Below are positions 10,408 through 23,884 of a DNA stretch of 64,000 nucleotides, one piece after another. Positions within the stretch are counted from its first letter, which is position 1, and the number at the start of each line of letters is the position of its first letter. The notes below the pieces were generated by a model that worked only from the letters and a program-made list of their open reading frames with translations, did not search any database and was not told the origin of the DNA. This DNA is from Clonostachys chloroleuca. Taxonomy: Eukaryota; Ascomycota; Sordariomycetes; Hypocreales; Bionectriaceae. The DNA lies in assembly GCA_037952775.1 (NCBI GenBank), contig JBANAY010000004.1, positions 11,222,001 through 11,286,000 on the forward strand. The letters run 5' to 3'. The position numbers and the translations under genes were made by a program.

Positions 10408-11438
10408 GACCTGTTTCTGGTTTTTTTTCTGCTCTGGCTTTGTCTTTGCTGGGTTCATGGCTTGTCAGACCGAGCCCCAAATCCTCCTTCCACCTCTAAA
10501 TACAACAATGAGAAGCAATTGCGGGCGAACAAAGTGTTTGGGGTAGGTGACTGCGGCTTTTGCACTGGGCACTTGACTTGTATGCCCATCATCTACTGCC
10601 CTTTTTGCAAACCGGACCTGTTATCGGTCGTCTTACTTTCCCCATGTAACCCATTTGAGCTACGGCAACCACGATTTGGAAGGTATCTACTGTACAAGAT
10701 GACGTGGCGCTCATCGTGGTTCCTCCCTCGAGCATGTGGGATTGACGCCACAGTGTTGCATGCGCTGCCTCCCGAAGATCGATCCGGGCGAATTTCGCTG
10801 TTGGTCCATCGGATATGTATGTGGTTATATCAAGGGTCTCGTAGGGGTATCACGGCTTGCTGACATGCCTTCCGACGACAATTGACCATCTGTTTGAAGA
10901 GTATGAAGATGGCTGCTTCTCGTAGATTCGAAGCCAGGTGAGCGAGGGAAGGTGGGAAGACCCAAAAACTTGCAGACTGTCGTCAAACACGTCATCAAGC
11001 GATGCTTTGCTCGGCAATTAAACATGGCCACTTCCACAATGGGCAGTTTCAAGCGGGATGAGTGAGGTACGTTCCTCTTGCTAGATGAAAGTTTCTCTTG
11101 CCTGCGTAAACAAGTAAACAAGAGGTACACAAATATAAACAGCCCGTTTTCTTACCTCTCTCTCTTTTCTTCCTCTTCTCTTCATCATCCACACAGCTCA
11201 CATCAAATCATCATCTTGACCACCGCAGCTCATTTGGCATCAATACTTTCTTCCACACCATCATTTGCTTACGTAACAATAAGTGCTGAGATAACGTAGG
11301 AGAGAATGAAAGGTCAATAATACATTGTCAACCTTGCCAAGGAACACAGACTCGCAGATTACAGGCAAGGCAAGGACGGCTCACAATCCATCACCTGGAA
11401 AGCATATCGCGAAAAGAATGCTCATGGCTCGGTTTCCA
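10408..11438. other. Gene-free stretch
   Basis: About 1 kb with no supported gene. A CT-rich tract lies at 11152-11180. Open frames here have no recognisable domain and poor composition. Confidence 0.5.
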
Positions 11439-12942
11439 TCATCGGCCAAGAGGCATTACGTGTTCTGATTCCTCTACTTCGACTACTACGCTATTTGGTC
11501 CGTAGACACCAGGCGCACCACAGGCCTCGTCTGAACGAATCTTATGGGTTTCACTCGAAATAGCTGTGCGAGCGGATTTCGGTTTCTGTACAAGAACTGG
11601 CTCAAACTGCAATGGTTCGGAGTAGCCAGTTCCTATACCTGCTAGTTGATGCGTTGAGCCTGTCTCATCTTGTCCGCTGTAACATGGATTTCGTGTGACA
11701 ATGCTGTTCAATCTGACAGCATGACTGAATCGGCTAGTCGAATGGTTGGGGTATCCCGAGCTAAGGAACCAACTGGGAGCAATGTAGCGGAAGACTGGCC
11801 GAAGTAAAGGGAGATTGGCTAGAAAATAATTGGAACTGTTAGCAAGTAGCCCCAAAAGGGAACTGAGGTTAGGTCCAATTTGAGATACCAGAAATGACAG
11901 CCAAGTTTGTCTCAACGATTGCCCACATAAAAGAAGGAGCGTAGTCGTGAAGCATCTGAGTCGTGTTCACATTAACGCGGTCGGCCTCGACGAAAACAAA
12001 TATCGATGCCAAAAAAACGCTACGCCACTTCCATTAGTTTTTATCGTACGTTGACGCTAACGCAGTGCATAGAGCAGTACTCACTTGGAGCCAACGAGGA
12101 AAAGGGCCACAACCGCGAGTTTCTGGCCCAGGGGTAGGCGGAGCTTGACGACTTCGATAATGGGTAAGATTAGAATAATACAATCGATAATTGTATGTGC
12201 AAGAATCGTAGCGAAAGCGAATTGAACATCATTGATAGGACATGATCTACCGGGGACATCAGGGTCCCAATACGCACTGATAGGTGTGCAGCGGAATAGT
12301 AATAGGAATAGTCGAACGAGGACCCATACAGTCGTTACACAAAACATAACCTGGATGGGTATTCGAATTGTAGAGTATTTGAATATCCGCCAATACAATA
12401 ACAAAATCGTTAGCTTCGAGAATCCAATCGAGAAGGCATAGGTTAGAGATGCGTAGAATGAGAGATTTTTTCCATGTTCAGTGATAGTGTCTTTTGCTGC
12501 TTGATCAAGATCGCTGGGTATATATTGACCCAGGAACCAATGCACGGTCCCTAGAATGTAGAAGTTAGCTATTTAAACATCCGCCGAATTCAAAATGTGA
12601 TTATTCCGTACAATAGATAGTTAAGGAGCAATAACCGCTGGCCCATAGCTTGGCGTAACTGTTGTAAGCGTTTGTCTTCGTTATGCTGTAAGATAGATGT
12701 GTGCTCACAAATGCAATGATGCAGAAGTAGTCTTCATATCCCAATATAATCTTCGTTATGCGTCGCGCAATAAACCGTAGAACCAGCGCCAGAAATGCAG
12801 CCGGCCAAGTAAAACCCGCAGCGATGTAGATGTTAGTTTGCAGCCCCGCCATAAGGGAGATAGCGAGCTCCCGCGTTACAGCCACGTATGAGATATTTGG
12901 TGATACTTTTCTTCCAAACCTAGAATCAAAGAAAAAACACAT
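11439..12942 (-). CDS. SAT4/rhodopsin-domain-like integral membrane protein
   Basis: Five exons on the minus strand fit together without a frame break: 12942-12709, 12648-12612, 12550-12085, 12019-11889 and 11818-11439 (1248 nt, 415 aa). Splices give YEDYFCIIAF, TIYWTVHWFLGQYIP, VGSNVFLASIFVFVEADRVN and VISANLPLLRPVF, all in the usual order for the fungal SAT4/rhodopsin-like family: seven hydrophobic helices, then a polar, Ser-rich cytosolic tail. Another in-frame ATG at 12852 (MAGLQTNIYIAAGF) is closer to the usual start and may be the real one. Members are plasma-membrane proteins, some GPCR-like; the ligand is unknown. The exon 2 boundaries (37 nt) are the least certain part; the donor GTATCT of exon 4 is weak. 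Confidence 0.82.
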
Positions 12943-13209
12943 TTAATCTGGATATTGATAATGAAACAAAAGGAGCTTTGGTGGTTCATAAAGGGAGTTC
13001 TGAAAACAACGCACGTGCATACACCCAAACCAAACCTTATTAATTTTCACAGCATATGCACTGTGAGGGATTGGTTGGGAGAGTTCTTAGTGGCGCAGAG
13101 CCACCAGGATCTAGAACTCGTGGAGCCAACTTAGCGTAACCGCTTGCACTTAGCTCAACCTTATTTATACTCGAAGCCCTCCATTAGCCCCCAAATGTGA
13201 GTCCGTGCC

Positions 13210-13660
13210 ATGCCTGATTTTCGCCATCAGATGGTAGCTGCACACCGTGGCACCAAGCCGCCTGGTGCGTATCACTGGGATAAGGTTTCTATCCGGTTTT
13301 CACTAAAGTTGTCCGCGTATAAGTACTGCCACGCCCCGGGTTCTACGCGCAGATGAACCTCTCACACTGCTGAGCACTGGAGCACTGTATGCTGAGCTGC
13401 AAGGCCTGTGGGGCGGACGCGAGGTTGGGCGGCAGGGTCGTTACCTTCTCGCTGCCGTCGAAGTTGGAAAGGGCACTATGGCAACGCCTTCATTTGTGTT
13501 GGTACCCAGTAGGACTGGCACGTTTTTCGGAAGCTGGCTATTGTCAGCGGTGATGCGATCTTCATAGCTTACGAAGACGGTCAGATTATCTATGACATCA
13601 CGTGACTTTTGATGTTGATCCATAACAATGACTTTAATGATAATTAAAAATTGATAAAAT
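13210..13660 (-). pseudogene. Type-B carboxylesterase/lipase remnant
   Basis: On the minus strand the segment around 13620-13460 reads DNLTVFVSYEDRI, then NVPVLLGTNTNEGVAIVPF, which is the conserved stretch of type-B carboxylesterases before the catalytic His region. Further on (about 13345-13290) WQYLYADNFSEN resembles the later W-R-Y-x-Y segment of the same family, but in another frame and with stops. The nucleophile-elbow half of the gene is absent. The remnant lies at the edge of RIP-mutated DNA. It cannot encode an enzyme. Confidence 0.55.
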
Positions 13661-13679
13661 AGTAAATTCACAAATTCGA

Positions 13680-15035
13680 GTATGTTTTCGCTTTAATAAA
13701 AATCTACATTAGACCTTGTGACCTCCCCATAGTTGTCTAGAGTTTTATATAACCTGACTGTATAATTAGCTTCGGCTATCTCATACGTTGTTCCTCCACC
13801 CTTTTGCATTGACCTGGGAGATCAATCCTCAGGACAGGCTAGAAACCTCGACGGATAACGGCCTCCTTGCTTATACTATCCCAGCTCTTATTGTGTGCGA
13901 CCAAGGTAATCAGCCGTATACTGCAGTCCTTCTATCCGCTTTCCCATCGCTTTTATAGTATACTACTAACCCCTTCGCCTACAGTATACTGCCCCGAAGC
14001 CTCTCTATAGTCGACCGGTTTCCCCCCCTTCCCCTATTATCAGTTTTACTAGCACTATTATCAGTCCGGGTTATACTCTTCTGCAAAAGGAGCTTATACC
14101 CGCTCTGGAGAATATCCAGCTCAGATACTATAGCTTTATTCAGTTAATTATATTTCTTACCCCGGGTAATCCAGATAAAACTCCCTTCAGAGGCTTCTAT
14201 CCCTTCCAGATCTTTATTATCTTCCCAATCTATATAAATCCGTAAGTCTTACTCTGTAAAAAGATAACCAAGATATAAAATACTCAGTTCCAGAATAATA
14301 CTTTTTAACCTATACTAGTAAAGTTACTAGCTTACTTAACTATTACCTTATAGTATAGCTACCAGGTCTTACACAGGATTATATCTTTATTATTATCCCG
14401 GACTCTTAGATCTTTCTCAATAAGGAATTTTCTATATCAGCCTTACCTATACAGTTACCTACTACTGCAGTATCAGTATTCTATTTATCACCTTCTGGCC
14501 ACATACTGTTCGAAGAGATCAAGGCTACTTTTACCTTACGCAGACCTGCTGCACTTCTGATACCTCGACCCGCAGGGACTCCAACTCCCGCCTCTACTCC
14601 AGAGGAATCAGTACCATCTGTCGCCTCTACCCCTACTACTTCTCTACAGCACCACACCCTACCTGCCGCACCAGCACCAAAACGACCAGTTTCAAGTATA
14701 GACAATACACCGTCTGCTAAGAGACCGCGCCTAGCGCCGTCGTCCCCGATAGTTATCCCATCCTCGGCATCACCTTCTATGGATAGCGCAAGCTCCAAAC
14801 AAACGACCGGAGAGTCCCATACAGGCTGTAGTGGGGATCAAACCCCCATTGCATCCTTTATGAGACATATCGCACCCCGAACGCATCCACCTACAGCTGC
14901 TTCGGAGTCCTTGCACACCCAGGCGCCGGATCCTCCCACAGCCTCTGTGTCGGAATCCTCCAACCGCCCCCATCGAAGCCGCAACCCTCCCAAAAAGTAT
15001 TTGGAAGAAGCCTCCGTGGTGTAATGAACGGAAGA
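13680..15035 (+). mobile_element. RIP-mutated retroelement debris with an open Pro/Ser/Thr-rich tail
   Basis: 13680-14480 is AT-rich and stop-ridden with many TA steps. At about 14485 composition changes abruptly and an open plus-strand frame runs to TAA/TGA near 15024. It is rich in Pro, Ser, Thr and Ala (APAPKRP, SAKRPRLAPSSP) and ends in HRSRNPPKKYLEEA, which resembles the basic R-x-R-x-PP-x-x-[YF] linker before the reverse transcriptase in Copia polyproteins. I infer a fragment of an integrase-RT linker; a different repetitive protein is possible. Confidence 0.35.
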
Positions 15036-15398
15036 ATGGACTGAAGGTACCCTAATTGTAAACATCGCTGACACCTGGAGAAGGCGTTTGCATGTGAGAG
15101 CAAGGCAAACGCCGTCTATCTGTTCTGCGTATGCAAATATTCGGGCCAGAATTTCTACAGGAAGGCGTAGGAGGGTGCAGGATATCAGCGAGGGTGCAGC
15201 CATGAGCTTCGAGGCGTGAGCTGTCAGTGACTGGATGTAGAAGAGAAATAGGGCAATCTCACCTCTGGAGGTCGCTTGAAGCGACAAGAGCACGAATGCT
15301 GAGCCATCATGAGGCAAGCCTGATGAAGGGAATTTAGTTGGCAGGTGCTTTTGCCGATGATGACTGAAGCGTTTCTTAGGCGACGAAGGGTGCGGCAT
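15036..15398 (-). pseudogene. Truncated F-box gene
   Basis: From ATG 15203 on the minus strand the protein reads MAAPSLISCTLLRLPVEILARIF and then CLALTCKRLLQVS, a textbook N-terminal F-box (L-P-x-E-[IL]-x-x-x-[IV]-[FL]... L-x-x-[VT]-[CS]-[RK]). After about 45 residues similarity ends near 15036, where the sequence of the neighbouring retroelement fragment begins on the other strand. An upstream ATG at 15398 is in the same frame but its extra 65 residues look non-coding. F-box proteins are substrate adaptors of SCF ubiquitin ligases; the missing C-terminal part would have been the substrate-binding region. Confidence 0.55.
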
Positions 15399-15499
15399 GA
15401 TGAGATAATCACAAACTAGCTAATCAGGGTTATGCCTTGAGGAACGAAAGGTCTATGCCGTGCCCCCGAACTTAAGACCTCCTCCTGATTGGTTGAGCT

Positions 15500-17311
15500 T
15501 GTTCTCGCTCTCTGATTAGCCTTTACTTATATCTTTTTATCCTCTGTCTTAATTAGTTAATATCCGTTCTATATCCTCTCTGTACCTATTTCCAGTAGAA
15601 TATAATACCTCTTATCTAGGTTCTTAAGCTGAGCGGTATACCTTAGTTATATAGCCTATAGGTATAAGAAAACCTTATCTCTTAGTCTGTATCTATTTCT
15701 ATTATTAAATTTACTATTTATTTAATTCTGTTCCTTTTTACCTATTATAGCTTTATTATTCTTTAAGAAATAAAAGTATCTTATATCTAACCCTCTACTT
15801 GTAGAACTATAATACTTCCTCTTAGCTAATTAATAGAGCTATATATAAGCCCCTAATAGGCCTCTTTCAGGGTATACTATCTACTAGCTCCCTATTTTCC
15901 TTACTGTTTTATTTTACTACTAGCTGTTCTTTATATCTGCTCTTATATTTATCTAGCTTAATAAACCCTATTACTATTTAACTAGAAACTATCTATTAAT
16001 AGCTTAAAGTAGAGTATTATTAGCTGAACTAGAACTACTTTATCTGAGTAATCTTTAAACTAAGTAAAGTATACTATTAGTTTAGCTACTTATATCTTCT
16101 AAGCTAGTTATTTATATAAGATATTTATATTAGTATTTTACTACTTAATAAGCAGGGTTATTACCTTATAGCTTAATTAGAATATATTATTATATATATT
16201 TCAGCTATATTAAAAAATTAGATTTAATCTCTTTAAGGAGCTTAGCTCCTTTACTTTCTATTAAAAAAGATTCTTATTAATAACTACTATTAACTATATC
16301 TAACCCCTATAACTATATAGTTAGCTAGATCTATATAATTATAACTAAATATATTACTATCTAAGCTTTTCTTAATAAAAAATATAAAGAGTCTGAATTT
16401 ATATCTATAAATAATTATAATAACTATATAATAGATAAGATTAGAAAATATAATAATATTATTATAGTCTTTCCCTATAGTAAGTATAGTATATTATCTG
16501 CTATTAGTATAATAAGAGATATATTCTTTAGTTTTACTAATATTAGAATTTACTTAATAGTTAGTATTAGTAATAGTAAGTATTAGTAATAGTATACTAA
16601 GTTATAAGTATAATATCTAGCTTAGGGATATTATAATAAGTACTTCTAGTAATAGAAAGAGTAGTATATTCTAATATAATTTTAGAAAGACTATATAGAG
16701 CTAGGAGTTCTAAGAGATAGAATTTTTAAATTAGCTATTTATAGTTTTATAAATAGTAGTAAATAGATTTATAATATAGTATAAGTATAAAGAATACTAA
16801 ATTAATATATCTATTAATACTATCTTAATATAAAACCTAAGATTTAAGAGGGAACTTAAGTAATCTGAGTTAAATACTAATTAAATATATTAGTTTAGAG
16901 TATTTTACTTACTAAATAACAAGTCTAGCTATATAATAGCTTATAGTAATAACCTGTTTACTCTAGTAGTATAGTCTGAGCAGGCTGAGAATAAAGATAA
17001 TCTATTAATCTACTATAGCTTAATTACTTTAGTAAATAAGCTAATAAAGAATACTTTAATTTAAAATATACTTATAAAGAAGAAGAATATTCTCTACTTT
17101 AAAATAGAAATAGTAGATTTTATAAATTATTTCTTTTATCTAGTTATCTATAGTATTTATAACTATTCTAATATATATAAGAATAAAGAGTAGTAAGACT
17201 ATATAATAATAATAACTATAGTATATATAAAAGATTTATTATATAAGATTATACTAAGTAGAGTAGAGAATAAGAAAAGACTTAGTAAGCTTATTAAAAA
17301 TAGTTAGTACT
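15500..17311. repeat. AT-rich RIP-mutated repeat of unknown type
   Basis: About 1.8 kb of extremely AT-rich DNA with dense TA dinucleotides and stops in all frames. I could not reconstruct a family. It directly abuts the left LTR of Copia copy A. Confidence 0.6.
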
Positions 17312-17524
17312 TATTAGAACTAAGGCTTTATATAATCTGATATAGTTATAATTAAGAGCAGTTTACTCTAAATATACCTTTTTTCCTAGATTAGAAGAGT
17401 ATTAGGCTTAAAGGAGAGATATATATTAAATTATATAATTATTCCTATTAGAAGTATTAGAATAGTATAACTTAGATAAATATAACTATATAATTTCTAT
17501 CTATCTAATATATAAAATCTAATA
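17312..17524 (+). repeat. 5' LTR of Copia copy A
   Basis: Starts TATTAGAACTAAGG and ends ATCTAATA, the RIP-mutated forms of a TGTTAG...CAACA LTR. It matches the LTRs at 23618, 39297 and 46004. Confidence 0.85.
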
Positions 17525-20500
17525 ATTAAAAGTCTTAAAGCTATACTTTATAAAGATAACTATAATTATAAAGATAAGTACTAAACTAGTAATATTAAGT
17601 ATATTTAATTTAATTAAATAATAAATAGATATTATAAAAGTAGTTAATATATTTACTATTTTAAAAGAACTAGATAATTAGAATATTTTTAAATAGATAG
17701 TTATAATAAATATAACTAGTAAAAGAGTTCTATACTTTATATAATTTAAAGAAATAAATAAATTTTATATTTATTAACTTAAGGAGCTAGTAATTCTGAA
17801 ATATTTATAATATAAAGTAAAAGTTCTGATTATAGATATAAATAGAATAAGAATATTAAGCTTTATTTAGAGAGAATAATCTATATATTTATATATTAAG
17901 CTTTTTAATAAAGATAAGAAGATATATAAGATTAAATAAACCTCTTATTAAACTCTAATTACTTAATTTAATAGAGAGATTAATAGAATATATAATATAT
18001 TTAAGTAAATAATTAAATATATAGCTTCTTATTATATTAAAACCTATAGTTTAATAATTATTTATATAAAGAAGAAAAATAATATTTATCTCTTTTTTAA
18101 AAATTTAAAAAATATATATAGTATAAATAAAACTAATAGAAGAAAATATATATAAGAAATATATTCTAACTCTCTAAATCAGGCTAAAAAATCTAAAATA
18201 GATTAGTAGATCTAGATTAATAGTTAGGAAAAAATAATAAGAATAGTTAAGCTTAGGAAAGTTCCTAATATACTAAGCTCTTCTAAATAGTTTAGTAATC
18301 TAGAGAAGTATTTAGATTTAAGATTTAAATTATTCTTATAAATAGTAAAAAGCTAGAAATAATCTAAGATAGATAATAATATATATAAGCTATTAGTATT
18401 TATTAAATCCTTTAGAGATAAACTTAAGATCTTTAAAAGAGATTTAAATAAGAAGTTTAAATTTTATATTATTAAAAGAAACTTTAATTTAATTTTTTAA
18501 GAAGAAAACCTATTAGATAAGAAGTAAAAATAAGAAATAGAGAAAGAAATAATTAAATATAAGAATAAATAGTAAAAGAAAATTAAAAATAATAGATTTA
18601 ATTATATCTTTATAGAAATAAATATAAAAGTATTAATATAAAGAACTATTAGTTACTATTTTTTAAAAACCTATTACTCTATCTTAATAAAAAGAAATTA
18701 TAATCTAATAAGTAGAAGAAATATTTAAAAGAGATTTTTAAAGCTTAGAAGCTTTATAATAAGCTTATTTAAATAAAAGAAGAGTAGTATTAATAATTAG
18801 CTAATTAAAATTATATATTAAACTATATAGTTATCTTTCTTATTAAGAATAATAACTATTTATTATAATATTTAGTTCTTTTTTAATTTAGAAACTATAT
18901 TATATTTATTTAATAATATAATAAGATTTAGAAATTTTAAATAGATTATTAAAAGTAAGAAGGTTTTTATAGATTCTATAAGTTTGCTAATATTAGAATA
19001 TAGTAAAGTAACTCTATAAGTAAAAAATAAATAAAATAGCCTATATTTACTCTATTCTAATATAGATTTATAACTTAAGAGAAAGAAACTAAATAGGGAT
19101 AATTTAATTTATTAGTACTAGTATTTTAAATATCTAGAACTAAAATTATTTAAATATTTAGTAATTTTAATAAATAGAATATAAATAATTAGCTTAATAA
19201 TTATTAAATATAATATATATAATCTAGTAAAAATAAAATACTAAGAGAATTATAAACTAAAAGAAAGAAGTTTAAATTTAGAAAAGTACTTATTGATTAA
19301 TTTCTATAATTTCTAAGAAGGAATTAGTAATTATAATTTATATATAATTATAATAAATAGGAATTCTAACTTTATCTAGAATTATTACTTTAAAGATTAA
19401 AAAAAGTAGAATATTCTTTAAATACTAATATATCTAATTTAGATACTTAAAACTAGATATAAAATAACTATTAGATATTTAGAAATAGATAATAAGCTTT
19501 AAAAGAGCTCTCTTATTTATATTTTATTATATAATAAAGTAATTAATATAGAAGAATATACTCTTTATACTTAATAGTAGAATAACTTAGATAAATATTC
19601 TAAAAGAGTAGTAAAAAAGAAAGTAAAACTATTAATAATTAATAGTAACTTATTTAAGTAACTATAGTCTAAACTAATAAGAATAATTATATATTTATTA
19701 AATAGAACTCTAAAGATAAAGCTTAGATAGAAAATACTATATTAGAACTTCTTTTTAATAATACTAATTATAAATCTAAAAACTAAGATTTAATTAAAGG
19801 TTTTTTATTTAAAAATAATTAGCTATAAAGTATTTATAATAAATAAAATAGTTTAATTAAAAATATAATAATTTAGATTATAATTAAATCTAAAAGGTTA
19901 AATAAGCTATTTAGTTAGATATAATTCTTAAAATATCTTCTAAGTTTAGAATTTAATTATTAATAATATCTATATTATTAGAGTTATAATCTTTAATAAA
20001 AAAAAGTTATTTAATCTAAATAAAGTTTAAATATATAAAATTATTAGAAAGTAAACTCTAGAGAAAATATAAAAGAAATTCTAATTAATACTTTAATCTA
20101 AATAAATTAATTAAATAATAAAGTTAATTTAATAAGAAAATAAACTTAAAATAAAATAAAAATATTTTAAATAATTAATTAATAATCTAGAGATTAGTAT
20201 TAAAGTATAGAAAGAAGAAGAGTATATAGAAAATAATAAATACTTAATATATTATTTTATATTTTTTCTAATACTATTTAAGAGTTTAATAATAAGCTTT
20301 CTAATATATTTAATTAAGTTAGGAGATTTATTATAAATCTTTAAACTCTTTAGTAAATTATTAATTATTTTTAATTAAGCTTTTTATATTAACTTACTAA
20401 TTATTCCTTTAGTAAATAATTAAAATAGGATCTAAACTAAAGCTATATATATTAGATATATATATATATAATTAAAACTAAAGATTAAGATTTAAACTAA

Positions 20501-23500
20501 ATAAATATCTTTTAAACTTAAATCCTAAGATTAAATATATTATTAGAGCTAGTTACTAGCTACTCTTAATATATCTAGAGATATTAAAAAATATAAGTTT
20601 AAAAGAGAATTTAAATAAGTTAAAATTAATTATTTAGAGAGCTATAAATAAATAAAAACTTAGATTAAGATTTTAAAGTTTAATTTAAAAATCTAAGATT
20701 TATAAATTCTAAATTATATATAGAGATATATTTATAAGTTTAATAAGTATAATTTTTTTTAAAAGTTTAAAACTAGACTTATTACTTAAGAAAACTAGTA
20801 GTAGAAAATTATTACTAAAGAAACCTATATTATAATATTAGTAAGTAAATTATTTAGAATACTTCTAGTAATAACTATAAAATTTAATCTTAAAATACTA
20901 TAATATAATATAGTAAATATATTTATAAATACTAATCTATTAGATAATATATTTATATAAATACTATTTAATTATAAGAAGTATAATAAAACTATTATAA
21001 AAACTATAGTTAAAGCTCTAAAAATAAAATATAATTTAATTAGTAGAAATAAGCTTTAATAGTTCTTTAGAATAGAGATTATTTAAGAGTATAATATATT
21101 ATATTTATAGATAATATAAACTATATATCTAGAAAAGATATATAGTTTATATATCTTAGATAATAAGAATATAACTTCTATAGATAAAATTAAGCTCTTT
21201 CTAAATAATAGAATAATAATATAAAAAGTAGCTAACTAGTATAAATAAATAGTTAGATTAATTCTATATACTATAGTAATTTTAAAACTAGATATAGTTT
21301 TTATAGTTTTTTAACTAGTTAGATTTATAACTAACTCTAGCTAATAATATTATAAAGTAGTAAATTAAGTTTTAAATTATTTAAATACTATTTATTATCT
21401 TACTTTATAATTTAAAAAAAGAAAATAAATATAAAGTTTATAGTAATATCTTATTTATTAATAATATACTTAATTATAAAAGTTTATAAGCCTATATAAT
21501 AAAGCTATTTAGTAATTTAATTAGCTAATATACTAATAAGTAAAATATAGTTATAATATTAATAATAGAAGCTGAATTATTATTATTAGTATAAATAATT
21601 AAAAAAGAGTTATTTTAATAAAAACTAATTTTAGAATTAGAAATTAAGTCTAATAAATCTAACTGATATTTTATATATAATAACTAATAGATAATTAATA
21701 TACTTTAATAACTATTTAGAAAATTAAAAATAAAGCTAAATATATAGATATTTATAATTACTAGCTAAAAGAGTATATTTAGAATAAAATAATTTATATT
21801 TCTTATAAATAAAATATAAAATTAATTACTAATAATTTAATTAAATCTCTCTAAGAAATCTAATTTTAAGAGAGCTATAAATAACTTAAGTTAGTTAAGA
21901 TAAAAAAAAATTAAAAAAGAAAAAGAAATAAAAAAAAAAAAACTTAATAAAAGATATTATTATAGAACTATAATAATAAAAGGTATTTTATATAAATAAA
22001 TATTAAAAATAATAGAATAAATATTAATTCTAATTATTTAAAGTTATAATAAAAAGAAGATTTTTAATTTTAGAATTAGAAAATTTAATATAAAATTAAT
22101 AAAAGAAAATTTCTTTCTAAGAGTTAGAAAGCTTATTAAAATAATTAAATTATACTTATTTAAAGAAAATAAAAATCTTTAGAGGAAGAAAATATATTAA
22201 TATAATATTTATATAAAACTACTTTAATTATAATATAATATTTTTTTCTTTCTTATAATACTTTAGTTATAACTATTTTTAAAAGTAATATATAAACTTT
22301 AAAACTATAAAATAAAAATACTTATAGAGTTATTAATTATAAAAACTAAACTCTTAATCTCTTAATCTTTTAAATATAATTTAAAAAAAAAAGTACTAAA
22401 ATAATATCTTTAAAACTATAAATATTAATATTAGTTATAAAATAAATATTAAGTAAATAAAAAGAAACTTATATTAATTTATAGAAACTATTTAATTTAT
22501 ACTATTTATAATAATTAGAAAAAAAAAGCTTTTATTCTTATTAAAATAATTCTAATACTATCTATAAAAAAGATTTATAAAAGCTAAATTTAAATACTTT
22601 TTATAGAGAACTATTTATAATTTTAGAATACTATAAAACTATTAAATAAAGTTTAAAATAATAGATAAAGAAGTAAATTTACTTCTAGAGAATAAAATAA
22701 ATAGTTTTATATTCTTTCTTCTTTTAGAGATAATATATATAAGTTTCTTTATACTTTATCTTAATCTCTTTCTATTACTACTTTTTAGTAATAATAATAA
22801 TAATAAAAGTATAAATATTAGTATTATAAATACTAATTAGTATTTAAAAATTATAATTCTAAATTTAAAATACTTATAAAAGGAAAATAGTAAGAAATAT
22901 AATAAAACTAATCTATTAAACTATTAGTATATATTTAAAATAATTAAAGAAAATAAATAAATAAAACTAGAAATATACTTATTATTTATAAAAAAGAGAG
23001 AAAAAGTTTAAAAAATTAATTTTTATAATAATATTAATAAAATTATTAATTAATAGAAGTTATAATATAAAAATTATATTAAAAAGAAATATTTATAAAT
23101 ATATAATTAGCTAAAGAAAAAAAAAAGAAAAAAAAAGCTTTTTATAAAATTATTATAAAAATATTTATTTAAAAGCTATTTTATATTTTTCTTTTTATAT
23201 TTTATATTAAGAATTATATTTAATAAGAGTTTTTATTTTATAGTTTATTTTTATAATTATAAGCCTATTTAAACTATATAATAATAGAAAGTTTAATTAA
23301 ATATACTATTTAATAAAGAAAATAAATATATTTATTATAAATATACTTTAAAACCCCTAAATAATAAAATAGAATAAAATTTAATATTATAATATAAACT
23401 AACTATTTAGTTTATTTAAATAATCTTATAATAATAATAATAAATTATAAATATTATTTTATTAAAATTAATCTTATTTATATAAATCTAATCTTAATTA

Positions 23501-23617
23501 TATTATTCTAACTTTTAATTTCTTTTTAATAATTTAATACTACTATATAGATAAACTATTAGTAGATATTCTATTTAATACTATAGTATAAATAATAGCT
23601 TCTACTCTAGAGGGATA

Positions 23618-23834
23618 TATTAGAACTAAGGCTTTATATAATCTAATATAATTAGTTATAATTAAGGGTAGTTTATTCTAAATATATCTTCTTTCCTAGA
23701 TTAGAAGAGTATTAAGCTTAAAGAAGAGATATATACTGAATTATATAATTATTCCTGCCAGAAGTACCAGAACAGTATAACTTAGATGAATACAACTATA
23801 CAATTTCTGCCTATCCAATGTGTGAAATCCAACA
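23618..23834 (+). repeat. 3' LTR of Copia copy A
   Basis: Same sequence as the 5' LTR. Its last third (CCTGCCAGAAGTACCAG, AATCCAACA) is the least mutated stretch of the family in this window and shows the original LTR end. Confidence 0.85.
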
Positions 23835-23884
23835 ACTAACTTGGGGCTTTCCAAAGCTGGAAGCCCGCTGAAGCCTCTGGCCCA

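Larger units (their letters stand above)
17312..23834 (+). mobile_element. Ty1/Copia LTR retrotransposon, copy A (heavily RIP-mutated)
   Basis: Two direct LTRs (17312-17524 and 23618-23834) bound about 6.1 kb that aligns by eye, in the same orientation, with copy B at 39297-46221. Reading TAG/TAA as former CAG/CAA, the interior shows gag-like sequence, then Pol with a Copia RNase H order near the 3' end. Two blocks of about 200 bp present in B (near 41030-41240 and 43170-43385) are missing here; the second contains the RT catalytic Y-x-D-D region. GC content is lower than in B. I see no matching target-site duplication (left GTACT, right ACTAA). Confidence 0.85.

Noticed and set aside
10390..10420. 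tRNA T-arm-like sequence around GGTTCGACTCC
   Set aside because: The stem does not pair as a T-arm and no acceptor, D or anticodon arm is present; better explained as the U6 extragenic B block.
10339..10863. 174-codon plus-strand open frame downstream of U6
   Set aside because: No domain, Trp/Cys/Phe-rich odd composition, and it overlaps the U6 B block.
15500..23600. Mitochondrial or other organellar origin for the AT-rich DNA
   Set aside because: LTR structure and Copia coding traces with TAG/TAA replacing CAG/CAA show RIP-mutated nuclear retrotransposons.
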